NCBI GenBank assembly: GCA_964605095.1 | Contig: CAZSBS010000044.1 | Span: forward strand, 1-23,417 | Direction: 5' to 3' | Source of the DNA: JAUWQU01 sp964605095 | Lineage (GTDB): Bacteria; Planctomycetota; Phycisphaerae; SM23-33 | Length of the DNA stretch: 23,417 bases | The notes under the pieces: generated by a model | The model's database searches: none | Seen by the model: only the letters and a program-made list of their open reading frames with translations | What the model was told of the DNA's origin: nothing | Made by a program: the position numbers and the translations under genes | Part shown: piece after piece, positions 7,207-14,650 of the stretch | Position numbering within the stretch: the first letter of the stretch is position 1 | How the letters are laid out: each line of letters opens with the position of its first letter

Positions 7207-7497
7207 CTAATGACTCTTATCGGACCGTCGGCTCCTTGCCTTCTTCCGCTGCAAGGCCTCCTCCTCATGCTCCTTCTGGGCCCACTTCAGTATGCCCCAG
7301 CCCTGCCGCGTAATCCTGTAAAACCCGGCCGCAAAACCAATAATCGCACCAAGGATGGAAAAGCCCGGAAACGTCACGCCAAACACAACCTTGTCCAGTA
7401 GCCAGCCGCCCCCCAGGAACATCAGGAACGTGAGAAAAAACTCCAAACCGACCGTCGCGTAGCGCAACAGGTTTCGCTGAGGCTGGGGTTCGTCCAT
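7207..7497 (-). CDS. AtpI/AtpZ-like small membrane protein
   Basis: A 96-aa protein with two membrane segments (about 11-30, VGLEFFLTFLMFLGGGWLLD, and about 39-59, containing GFSILGAIIGFAAGFY) and a charged, Lys/Arg-rich C-terminus. Size, topology and position at the head of the ATP synthase operon match the AtpI/AtpZ group, associated with c-ring assembly or magnesium handling. The ATG at 7497 is preferred to an in-frame TTG at 7506. No strong Shine-Dalgarno site is seen. Symbol left empty because AtpI and AtpZ are hard to separate by eye. Confidence 0.8.
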   Translation of the reverse strand: MDEPQPQRNLLRYATVGLEFFLTFLMFLGGGWLLDKVVFGVTFPGFSILGAIIGFAAGFYRITRQGWGILKWAQKEHEEEALQRKKARSRRSDKSH

Positions 7498-7860
7498 GTT
7501 CGGCAACCATCATCATTGGCAGCGGCTGGCCTGCCCCACCTGCGGCATGCCGAGCCCGGCTGCGAATAGAATACCCTTAGTATCCCACTTCACGCCTGTC
7601 TGTCAAGGACTGCTGCCGCTAAAACCGACCCTTGACCCGCCCCCCTCGGGCGGGTATGCAGAAGTTTGCGGACGAAGAAGGAGATTGACAATCGAAACAA
7701 CCAAGTTCCCTGCTCGCTGAAGCGAGCATGCCTTCCGGCTTCGCCTTTGGCTACGCCGTGACACGCGAACTCTCGGGTTCCGGGTTCCGTTTTTTTCTTT
7801 TCCCGGCTACAGGCTACCCTGCTTCGCCTGAAGCTACGCAGGGCTGCGCCGGCTACGAAA
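7498..7860. other. Divergent intergenic region between the atp operon and the radical SAM gene
   Basis: This gap of about 360 bp holds the atp promoter and several hairpins: CCCGCCC/GGGCGGG (7636-7654), TGCTCGCT-GA-AGCGAGCA (7711-7728) and CCCTGC/GCAGGG (7817-7843). A T-rich run, GTTTTTTTCTTTT, lies near 7789-7801. The part next to the radical SAM gene is full of CTTCGCC and GGCTACG words in both orientations. No convincing gene is seen. Confidence 0.6.
7579..7606 (-). promoter_or_regulatory. Putative sigma70-type promoter of the atp operon
   Basis: On the minus strand, a perfect -35 hexamer TTGACA (7606-7601) is followed after 16 bp by GATACT (7584-7579), a 4/6 match to the -10 consensus. 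Transcription would begin near 7572, giving a leader of about 75 nt before the first atp gene. Confidence 0.55.
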
Positions 7861-8871
7861 ATGTTTTGCCCGACGACAAAGAAGCTTCGGCTGTTTCGAG
7901 CCTGGATTACCAGGCACCCCTTATGGTGCGCCTGGCAGGTAACGTACCGCTGCAACTTCCGCTGCCGGTTCTGCCATTACTGGCACGATCCGTTGGGCCT
8001 GGCCCCCGAGCCGCCGGTCAGCCAGTTCGCCGACGGCGCCCGGAAACTCGCCTCCTTCGGCTCGATGCTGATTAGCTTGGCCGGCGGGGAGCCAATGCTC
8101 CGGCCCGACCTGCCGGACATCGTCCGGGCAATCAGCGAGTATCACTTCCCGTTCGTTACGACCAACGGCTGGCTCGTCACGGCCGAGTCCGCCCGCGACC
8201 TGATGGAAGCCGGCGTCTGGGGCGTGTCGGTCAGCATCGACTACGCCGACCCCGACCGCCACAACGCCGCACGAGGCATGGACGACGCATGGCAGAACGC
8301 CTGGCGGGCCGTGGAGCTGCTCTCGGCCGCCCGCGTCCATAAGTGGCAGCGGGTAAACGTGATGTGCGTGCTGCTGAACGACAACATCGACCAGATCGAG
8401 CCGTTAATCGCCATGGCGGCCAAGCGCGACGCGTACTTCATGGTCCAGCCTTACGGGCAGCTCAAGACCGGTTCGAAGACATTCATCCACAACGGACCTG
8501 TGGGCGAAAGGCTGGTCGAGCTGCGCCGCCGCTGGCCAAACTTCTTGTCCAACCCCTGCTACCTCCAGCGGTTCGACCAATTCCTGGCTGGCGGCGTGCC
8601 GGGCTGCAAGGCCGGGCGGGCGTTCTTCAACATCGACTCTTCCGGCGGCATCGCCATCTGCGTCGAGCGCAAGAGCCGCCCCATCGCCAACCTCTACACA
8701 GACTCAGCCGCAGTGATCCACCAGCGCCTCCGCGCCGCCTCGACCAACAACGCCTGCACCGACTGCTGGTACAACTGCCGCGGCGAAGTCGAAAGCCTCT
8801 ACTCCCCAAAGAGCCTCTGGAAGTCCCTGCCGACGCTGTTCAACGACAGGGGCCGAACGCCAAAACGGTAG
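7861..8871 (+). CDS. Radical SAM protein with SPASM-like C-terminal cysteines
   Basis: A 336-aa protein with the radical SAM cluster motif CNFRCRFC (Cys 31, 35, 38), which binds a 4Fe-4S cluster and S-adenosylmethionine. It is followed by GGEP (about 75-78) and a TIM-barrel-like middle. The C-terminus has further cysteines (249, 267, 299, 302, 306; CTDCWYNC), consistent with an auxiliary cluster of the SPASM or twitch kind. The substrate is unknown: no small Cys-rich peptide gene or other partner is seen next to it. It stands alone between repeat-rich gaps, and its stop codon lies inside a GTAGCCGG word. Confidence 0.85.
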   Translation: MFCPTTKKLRLFRAWITRHPLWCAWQVTYRCNFRCRFCHYWHDPLGLAPEPPVSQFADGARKLASFGSMLISLAGGEPMLRPDLPDIVRAISEYHFPFVTTNGWLVTAESARDLMEAGVWGVSVSIDYADPDRHNAARGMDDAWQNAWRAVELLSAARVHKWQRVNVMCVLLNDNIDQIEPLIAMAAKRDAYFMVQPYGQLKTGSKTFIHNGPVGERLVELRRRWPNFLSNPCYLQRFDQFLAGGVPGCKAGRAFFNIDSSGGIAICVERKSRPIANLYTDSAAVIHQRLRAASTNNACTDCWYNCRGEVESLYSPKSLWKSLPTLFNDRGRTPKR

Positions 8872-9188
8872 CCGGTTGTCGGTAGCCGGATGAATTGTAA
8901 ATTGTCCTAACCTCAGGAATCCGCCCCCATCTCCCGAACAGGGCTTTGCTCTCGGCGGTCTATTGCCTGATACGCATCCTGGATGAATCTCGCGCGGCGG
9001 GCATTGCGGAGAAACATACCGCCTAACGGCGGCACTACGAACGCTCCACGAGATTCGAAGGCGCCTCTGGCGTTCGACTCAGACCCGCCGCTACCGCATG
9101 AGATTCAATCGGGTTGCGCCGGCTACCGACTACTAACCCCGCTCTCGCATTGTCTCCGGAGTCGGTGTAATATGTTCTCAGGTACGCG
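8872..9188 (+). other. Intergenic region before the ECF sigma gene
   Basis: A gap of about 317 bp with no gene seen. It begins with two GTAGCCGG words (8868-8875 and 8882-8889), has a short hairpin CCGCC-TAAC-GGCGG (9019-9032), and repeats the 12-mer TGCGCCGGCTAC (9115-9126) that also occurs at 7845-7856. A TAATAT at 9168-9173 could be a -10 element, but no good -35 partner lies at the right spacing. Confidence 0.5.
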
Positions 9189-9836
9189 ATGGCAGTCGAC
9201 AGGAATTCACCTAACCTTCGGGTTGAGGCAGTGTCCGGTAATACAGACTCATGGTCCGTGGACGCTCGGGAGCCCGGCGACGGCGAACTGGTTCGCTTGG
9301 CCAAGCGGGGCGACCTGGGCGCTTTTGAGATATTAGTCGCACGTTACCAGCGTCAGGCGACGGCGGTTTCGTACCGCCTGCTGAACAACCGCGAGGACGC
9401 AATGGATGTCGTACAGGACTCTTTCTTGAAGGCGTTTGACAAACTGGACACGCTTAGTAAGCCGAGCCGGTTTGGGCCTTGGCTGATGCGCATCGCGAGC
9501 AATCTTTCGCTCAACTTCCGCCGCTCGCGGGCTTTGCGTAAGACCGGCCCGCTGGATAGCCCGGACGATGACTCCTCCCACGCCAGGGACAGCCAGCAGG
9601 ACATGTCCATGCCGGACCCTTTGGCCCAGGTTTCCGCAAAGGAAATCGGCAGCCTGTTGGACGAAGCCATCGGTCGCCTGCCGGAGATGCAGCGGAAGGC
9701 GCTTGTGCTGTTCTCGATAGAGAAGCTGCCACAGAAGGAAATCGCCGAAATGCTCGGTTGCAGCGTCGAGGCGGTCAAGTGGCACGTGTTCACTGCCCGA
9801 AAGAAACTTAAAGAGCAGTTCAAGGAATTTTTGTGA
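9189..9836 (+). CDS. ECF-type RNA polymerase sigma factor
   Basis: A 215-aa sigma-70 family protein with the ECF layout. Region 2 is at about 33-113 (LVARYQRQATAVSYRLL, DAMDVVQDSFLKAF, RFGPWLMRIASNLSLNFRR). A variable acidic linker follows (about 120-145). Region 4 is at about 150-213, with the helix-turn-helix LPQKEIAEMLGCSVEAVKWH. Region 3 is absent, as expected. It directs core polymerase to a dedicated promoter set. The anti-sigma gene follows on the same strand. The stop codon TGA is the start of a heptad array. Confidence 0.93.
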   Translation: MAVDRNSPNLRVEAVSGNTDSWSVDAREPGDGELVRLAKRGDLGAFEILVARYQRQATAVSYRLLNNREDAMDVVQDSFLKAFDKLDTLSKPSRFGPWLMRIASNLSLNFRRSRALRKTGPLDSPDDDSSHARDSQQDMSMPDPLAQVSAKEIGSLLDEAIGRLPEMQRKALVLFSIEKLPQKEIAEMLGCSVEAVKWHVFTARKKLKEQFKEFL

Positions 9837-9945
9837 TTTCTGATTTGTGATTTGTGATTTGTGATTTGTGATTTGAGATTTGTGATTTGAGATTTGTGAT
9901 TTGAGATTTGAGATTTGTGATTTGAGATTTGAGATTTGAGATTTG
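9834..9945. repeat. Sixteen-unit heptad array (TGATTTG/AGATTTG) between sigma and anti-sigma genes
   Basis: Sixteen uninterrupted 7-bp units. Apart from the first (TGATTTC), all are TGATTTG or AGATTTG, so only the first base varies. Its order along the array is TTTTTTATATAATAAA. The first unit contains the sigma stop codon. A partial unit, AGATGCG, follows, and the anti-sigma ribosome binding site lies 35 bp downstream. Almost no point mutations are present, which suggests recent expansion or homogenisation. Confidence 0.95.
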
Positions 9946-9993
9946 AGATGCGTCACCCACAGGAAACGCGAAACAGTCCGGGAGGTGGGGATT

Positions 9994-10596
9994 ATGAATG
10001 AGCCGAAAAGACAGAATGATGATCGAGAGTTTCAGTTGTGCGAGTACCTCGACGGCCAACTGAGCCATCGCCAGCGCCGCCGGATCGAGAAGCAACTCGA
10101 CCAGGATGAACCCCTGCGCGACCAGTTGCGCCAATACGCCGCCCTGGACGGCCTGTTCGGACAGCTTGCCGATCAGGAGGTCGAGGGCTTCGATTTCGCC
10201 CGGCAACGTGCGGAGATCGTCGCGGCGGCTGAGAGAAAAGCCTTGCTGGGCCGGAGAAGCCACAGGCCGATATACTTCCGGCCGGTGTTTGCGGGCCTTG
10301 CGGCCGCGGCGTCCCTGCTTATGCTGGTGGGCGCGGCGGTTCTGCTGAACCGTCCCGGCACCGTGCCGGCCTCGGTCTCGTCCCTGGCCGTCAGCGTGCG
10401 CATCGTGCCGGCGGCGATGAATGCCGGCGGCATACCGGTGGTGTACATGTCGATGTCTCCCGCGGCCGGGCAGGAGTTGCCGCCTGAGCCGAGGGACATC
10501 GCTAAGGCTTTTGCGCCTCCGGGAACGGTGGCTGTCTCAGCCGGCACGCACAGGCGGATCGAGCCGGCAAGCCCCGAGACGATGATGATTTACTGA
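9994..10596 (+). CDS. Membrane anti-sigma factor
   Basis: A 200-aa single-pass protein. The cytoplasmic N-terminus (about 12-60) has CEYLDGQLSHRQRRRIEKQL, the fold typical of anti-sigma domains, but it lacks the CxxC pair of the zinc-binding (ZAS) type. A membrane helix follows at about 97-118 (FAGLAAAASLLMLVGAAVLL), then an extracytoplasmic tail of about 80 residues rich in Pro, Ala and Met. ATG at 9994 is chosen over 9943 because GGAGGTGGGG lies 3-13 nt upstream and the earlier start would fall in the repeat. It is predicted to hold the upstream ECF factor at the membrane until a signal arrives. Confidence 0.8.
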   Translation: MNEPKRQNDDREFQLCEYLDGQLSHRQRRRIEKQLDQDEPLRDQLRQYAALDGLFGQLADQEVEGFDFARQRAEIVAAAERKALLGRRSHRPIYFRPVFAGLAAAASLLMLVGAAVLLNRPGTVPASVSSLAVSVRIVPAAMNAGGIPVVYMSMSPAAGQELPPEPRDIAKAFAPPGTVAVSAGTHRRIEPASPETMMIY

Positions 10597-10648
10597 AACG
10601 CCCCGATACTGCGGCGCGTGAGATACAGTTGAGCACAGGAGAAATGCG

Positions 10649-11815
10649 ATGAGCAAAGCGGTCGTTGCGTCCGGCGCGTTGGTGCTGGCGGTAGCACTGT
10701 CGTGGGTTCCTGCTTTCGGGCAGGGCGGCGTGAACGTGCAGGTTGCGCTGGACAAGCCCGTTGACCTGAACATCAACGAGGTGGCGATCAGCCAGGTTTT
10801 CCAGCGCCTGACCGACGCCAGCGGCCTGCGGTTCGTCATCGGCCAGGACGTCTACGCGTGCCTGCCTTATGGCGACCAGACCCGACTGGTGGTCAACCTC
10901 AAGAACGTCACGCTCCGCAACGCCCTCTCGCCCATGCTCACTCCGCTGGGCATGGAGTGGATCATCGAAAACGAGGCCGTGCGAATCCTGCCGACGGCGC
11001 CGCTGGTGCGAATGACCCGCCGGGCCACGTACGAGGAACTGCTGGCGCTGGGGCGAATACTGTCAGTCAAGTTCCAGCCACTCGACAAGGGCGGGGCCGT
11101 CCTGGACCAATTCCGCACCGCCACAAAAAACAAGAACCTCAAGGTTACCTTCCCGCCAAAGGTCGAGCAGGCCGACAGGGAAGCCGCCTTCATTCGCGCC
11201 GACCGCGTGCTGCCATGCACGGGCGCCCAGTGGCTGGACATGCTCTGCCAGGGCAGGGGCTGGACGTGGTACCTTGCGGGCGACGACGTGATGATCGTCG
11301 AGCAGAAGGCGCAGATCGAGCGCCAACTCCACCGGCAGGTCTCGCTTAAATACGAGGGCGCCGACCTGACGACCGTGATGCTGGACTTGGCCCACAAAGC
11401 CCGCGTCCTGCTGAACATGGACCCGGGCGTGATGGACTATGTCCCGGTCGAGACGCGCAAGAACTTCAACCTCATCATGAGCGAAGCCACCATCGCCCAG
11501 GCCCTCGAGGTCATCAGCGGGGCAACCGGGCTCCAGTTCGTCACGGAGAACGACGGCATCCGCGTCGAGGCGTCCGAGAAGCTCAAGAAGACCCTCGAAG
11601 CGGCGACCGGCTCGTCGGCAAAGAGGTCGCCGTTCTTTCTCAAGGCGACTATCCCGCTGGGCAACGGCTCGACCCTCGAAGCCTACATCCGCGCCGACGA
11701 TCTCCCGGCCGAGGTCCAGACCATCATCAACGCCGAAAAAGCCAAGCTCGTCGAGGCGCTCTGCAAGAAGTACGGCATCACCCCGGCCCCGCCGACGACC
11801 CAGCCGGCGGAATGA
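10649..11815 (+). CDS. Exported protein with three STN (secretin/TonB N-terminal)-like units
   Basis: A 388-aa protein with a signal peptide (about 1-25, ending WVPAFGQ) and no other membrane segment. Three related units follow, at about 28-116, 146-220 and 230-312. Each has the STN pattern of a helix with a QxLxxASGL-like motif, then NVTLxxAL, then an extended strand (VRILP, VMIVEQ, IRVEA). No secretin channel domain or TonB barrel follows, so it is probably a soluble periplasmic protein. It lies 52 bp after the anti-sigma gene on the same strand, preceded by AGGAGA, and may be the third member of that operon. Confidence 0.75.
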   Translation: MSKAVVASGALVLAVALSWVPAFGQGGVNVQVALDKPVDLNINEVAISQVFQRLTDASGLRFVIGQDVYACLPYGDQTRLVVNLKNVTLRNALSPMLTPLGMEWIIENEAVRILPTAPLVRMTRRATYEELLALGRILSVKFQPLDKGGAVLDQFRTATKNKNLKVTFPPKVEQADREAAFIRADRVLPCTGAQWLDMLCQGRGWTWYLAGDDVMIVEQKAQIERQLHRQVSLKYEGADLTTVMLDLAHKARVLLNMDPGVMDYVPVETRKNFNLIMSEATIAQALEVISGATGLQFVTENDGIRVEASEKLKKTLEAATGSSAKRSPFFLKATIPLGNGSTLEAYIRADDLPAEVQTIINAEKAKLVEALCKKYGITPAPPTTQPAE

Positions 11816-11818
11816 ACC

Positions 11819-11858
11819 GATTGCGGATTGTCCCGGCGCGCCGGGACAATCCGCAATC
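11819..11858. repeat. Perfect 40-bp palindrome built from GATTGCG/CAATCCG heptads
   Basis: Two 20-bp arms (11819-11838 and 11839-11858) are exact reverse complements with no spacer. The outer arm begins GATTGCGGATTG, the same heptad family as 144-171, and the centre is CCCGGCGCGCCGGG. It starts 4 bp after the STN gene stop. It can act as a very stable hairpin, but no T run follows, so it is not a standard terminator. Confidence 0.9.
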
Positions 11859-11869
11859 ATCACGCCCGC

Positions 11870-11898
11870 TTGTATTGCCCCGCCCCGGTTCGTAACAT
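11870..11898 (+). promoter_or_regulatory. Putative promoter of glyS
   Basis: TTGTAT (11870-11875), a 17-bp spacer, then TAACAT (11893-11898; 4/6 match to the -10 consensus). Transcription would begin near 11905 and the leader would contain the hairpin GCCCGCC-A-GGCGGGC (11911-11925). No T-box features are seen. Confidence 0.4.
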
Positions 11899-11971
11899 AC
11901 TTTGTTTCCAGCCCGCCAGGCGGGCCGGCGACGATGAGACGATAACAGGTTTCTGCGGAGCGCGATGAGAA

Positions 11972-13492
11972 ATGGCACAGGAAAGCAACGAGTTGATGGA
12001 CAAGCTGACGGCCCTTTGCAAGCGGCGCGGCTTTATCTTCCAGTCATCGGAGATTTACGGCGGGATCGGCGGGTTCTGGGATTACGGCCCGCTGGGCGTC
12101 GAGCTCAAGCGCAACCTCAAGGAAGCCTGGTGGCAGGATGTGGTCCGGCGGCGCGACGACGTCGTCGGGCTAGACTGCTCGATCATCATGAATCCCAAGG
12201 TCTGGGAGGCCAGCGGGCACGTCAACAACTTCAACGACCCCATGGTCGACTGCAAGTCTTGCAAGGCCCGCTTCAGGGCCGACAAGGTCTTCACCGTCAT
12301 TGTCCGGGAACAGAGCGATGGCGGTACGAATACACTCATTGACAAGGGCGTCGAAGCCGACGACCCGAATAGTGCACTGAGCGAGGCAATCGCCACAGCG
12401 AATAGCGACACGCGGCGGCGTGTCCTGAAGAGCCAGGGCAAACTGGACCAGGTCGTCTTCCGAGCCGACCGCATCCCCGAGGGGCAGATCGCCAAGTGCC
12501 CCAAGTGTGCCGGCGAACTGACAGAGGCCCGCAAGTTCAACATGATGTTCAAGAGTCATGCAGGCGCAATGGAAGACAGTGCCTCCATCGTTTATCTGCG
12601 GCCCGAAACCGCACAGGGGATATTCTGCAACTACAAGAACGTGCTGGACACCACCCGCCTCCGCATGCCGATGGGCATCGCGCAGATCGGCAAGAGCTTC
12701 CGCAACGAGATCAACCCGCGCAACTACACCTTCCGCAGCCGGGAGTTCGAGCAGATGGAGATCGAGTTCTTCTGCCACCCCAGCGAGGCGGACAAGTGGT
12801 ACGAGTACTGGCGCGACGCCCGCTACAAGTGGTATGTGGACCTGGGCCTAAAGAGCAGCAAGCTGCACCTTCGCAACCACGAGCCTGACGAGTTGGCCCA
12901 CTACGCCCGCGCGTGCGCGGACATCGAGTACGAGTTCCCATTCGGCACGAGCGAGCTCGAGGGCGTCGCCAACCGCACGGACTACGACCTCACGCAGCAC
13001 CAGAAGTTCAGCGGCAAGGACATGACGTACTTCGACGACCAGACGAAGGAACGCTATATCCCGTTCGTCATCGAGCCGTCAGGCGGCGTGGACCGCGGCG
13101 TGCTGGCGTTCCTCTGCGAAGCCTACACCGAGGACCAGGCCCCCGACGAAAACGGCAAGATGCAGACCCGCACGCTGATGCGCTTCCACCCGCGCCTTGC
13201 CCCGGTGAAGGTGGCTGTGTTCCCGCTGGTCAAGAAGGAAGGCATGCCGGAGGTCGCCGAGAAAATCTACCGTGACTGCCAGGCCGCGGGGCTGGCCAGC
13301 TTCTACGACGAGAAAGGCGCCGTCGGGCGGCGCTACCGACGCCAGGACGAGGCCGGCACGCCGTTCTGCGTGACCGTCGACGGCCAGACCCTCACCGACC
13401 AGACCGTCACCGTCCGCGACCGCGACAGCCTCAACCAGGACCGCATCCCCGCCGACAAGGTGCTGGCGTACGTCCAGGAAAAGCTGAAGTAA
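11972..13492 (+). CDS. glyS: Glycyl-tRNA synthetase (alpha2, single-chain type)
   Basis: Charges tRNA-Gly with glycine. The 506-aa protein opens with LTALCKRRGFIFQSSEIYGG and WDYGPLGVELKRN, typical of the homodimeric class II enzyme and unrelated to the two-chain GlyQ/GlyS form. Cysteine pairs CKSC (about 94-97) and CPKC (about 176-179) look like a zinc-binding insert. Class II motif 2 is FRNEINPRNYTFRSREFEQ (about 243-261) and motif 3 is EPSGGVDRGVLAF. The C-terminal anticodon-binding domain begins near LAPVKVAVFPLV. The stretch between the cysteine pairs (about 104-165) looks longer than I expect for bacterial enzymes. The gene appears to be transcribed alone. Confidence 0.95.
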   Translation: MAQESNELMDKLTALCKRRGFIFQSSEIYGGIGGFWDYGPLGVELKRNLKEAWWQDVVRRRDDVVGLDCSIIMNPKVWEASGHVNNFNDPMVDCKSCKARFRADKVFTVIVREQSDGGTNTLIDKGVEADDPNSALSEAIATANSDTRRRVLKSQGKLDQVVFRADRIPEGQIAKCPKCAGELTEARKFNMMFKSHAGAMEDSASIVYLRPETAQGIFCNYKNVLDTTRLRMPMGIAQIGKSFRNEINPRNYTFRSREFEQMEIEFFCHPSEADKWYEYWRDARYKWYVDLGLKSSKLHLRNHEPDELAHYARACADIEYEFPFGTSELEGVANRTDYDLTQHQKFSGKDMTYFDDQTKERYIPFVIEPSGGVDRGVLAFLCEAYTEDQAPDENGKMQTRTLMRFHPRLAPVKVAVFPLVKKEGMPEVAEKIYRDCQAAGLASFYDEKGAVGRRYRRQDEAGTPFCVTVDGQTLTDQTVTVRDRDSLNQDRIPADKVLAYVQEKLK

Positions 13493-13504
13493 AAGCGATT
13501 TCAA

Positions 13505-13578
13505 CGCAGAGAACGCGGAGAAGAAACAGAACAAGCAGTAGCAAAGATAAACTTCTTGTCTTCTCCGCGGTCTCTGCG
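13505..13578. terminator. Inverted repeat between convergent genes, possible bidirectional terminator
   Basis: The arms 13505-13523 and 13560-13578 (19 bp, one mismatch) are complementary across a 36-bp A-rich loop. The left arm contains the 9-bp doublet CGCAGAGAA/CGCGGAGAA. A second hairpin, GCAG-GG-CCC-TTC-GGG-CTGC (13586-13604), follows. It lies between glyS and the convergent decarboxylase-like gene. No strong T run is present, so termination is inferred from position and fold. Confidence 0.5.
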
Positions 13579-13621
13579 CCCTCCCGCAGGGCCCTTCGGG
13601 CTGCGTGAAATTCTTCTTCTT

Positions 13622-14650
13622 CTATCGCCGCAGGTCCGCTTCGATTAGGCATCCATCGCCCGGGCAGAAGGCTCTTACGTTGGCGTCCGGCGTGCCGGGG
13701 GGTACCTCGCAGCCGGGCTGGAGGATGAATCGGTCGCCGCCCTCGGCCAGGCATTGGCGGGCGGCGTCGGCGACTGTTTCGGGGGTTCCCCGCATCAGCA
13801 CGGCCACGGGGTCGAAGTTGCCGCAGAGGCACACATCCGGGCCGACAACCTCTCGGGCGGCGGCGATGGGGACCATCCAGTCCAGGTCGATCGCGTCGGC
13901 GCCGGTGGTGGCCACGTCGGCGAGGATGGCGCTGATGTTGCCGCAGATGTGAAGCTTGACCATCGCCCCGGCATGGTGGATGCCCTCGATGAGCTTCCGC
14001 TCCCACGGCAGCACGCAGCGCCGGTAAAGTTCCGGGCCGACGAGGCTGGCTGCGGCGTCGCCGACGCCGATGGTGTCCGCCCCGGCCGCGATCTGCCGGC
14101 GGGCGAACTGGATCGCGTTTTCCGTAATCACCTCCGCCGCGGCGGCGAACATTTCCGGATCGTCCATCAGGTCCAGCATGGCGGACTCGACGCCGCGAAG
14201 GTCGCCGTACTCGGCAATGGGACCCTCGACCCAGCCCAGCACGCTGTGCGTGTGCCCGACGGCGGCGGCGAACTTTGCCACCGACTCGATCCGCTGCCGC
14301 GTCCGCCCGCAGCCATCGAAGTCCAAAGGCCGGAGCTTGCGGAGATCTTCCCGCGTGCCAAGCAGGTAGCTGCGGGGTATGCCGACGCCCTCGGGCGGGT
14401 AGTCGAACTCCATGCCGTACGCGCCGCTCTCCGCCCATGGGTCGCTGACCACGGCGACCTGGTCGACGCCGAAGTCCCGCGCCATGGCCAGGTGCGCCTC
14501 GACCAGCACGTCGCCGTCGAGGTAGTAGTCGCGGTACGTACGCCCCACGTGGTGGGCCGCCCACGCCATGACGATCGGCGTGACGGGCGTGCGGTCATAC
14601 TCCCGCCCCGTCACGGCCGCGATGTAACGCTCCTTGCTTGTCATGCTCAT
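13622..14650 (-). CDS. Uroporphyrinogen decarboxylase / MtaA-type methyltransferase family protein
   Basis: A 342-aa TIM-barrel protein of the URO-D superfamily (MTSKERYIAAVTGREYDRTPV, then LLGTREDLRKLRPLDF). It carries His 234 and Cys 236 in KLHICGN, and Cys 314 in LQPGCEVPPGTP. That H-x-C ... C pattern binds zinc in corrinoid methyltransferases such as MtaA and MtbA, where zinc activates a thiol or methyl acceptor. A methyltransferase role is therefore likelier than haem synthesis, but no corrinoid protein gene is adjacent. It is convergent with glyS. The ATG at 14650 is used; an in-frame ATG lies two codons on. Confidence 0.85.
   Translation of the reverse strand: MSMTSKERYIAAVTGREYDRTPVTPIVMAWAAHHVGRTYRDYYLDGDVLVEAHLAMARDFGVDQVAVVSDPWAESGAYGMEFDYPPEGVGIPRSYLLGTREDLRKLRPLDFDGCGRTRQRIESVAKFAAAVGHTHSVLGWVEGPIAEYGDLRGVESAMLDLMDDPEMFAAAAEVITENAIQFARRQIAAGADTIGVGDAAASLVGPELYRRCVLPWERKLIEGIHHAGAMVKLHICGNISAILADVATTGADAIDLDWMVPIAAAREVVGPDVCLCGNFDPVAVLMRGTPETVADAARQCLAEGGDRFILQPGCEVPPGTPDANVRAFCPGDGCLIEADLRR

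Noticed and set aside
9834..9945. CRISPR array
   Set aside because: Units are 7 bp and directly adjacent with no unique spacers, and no cas genes are present.
9333..9956. A minus-strand protein made of SQISNLK repeats
   Set aside because: It is the translation of the heptad array plus antisense sigma-factor sequence, not a gene. Such repeat-derived peptides are a common annotation artefact.
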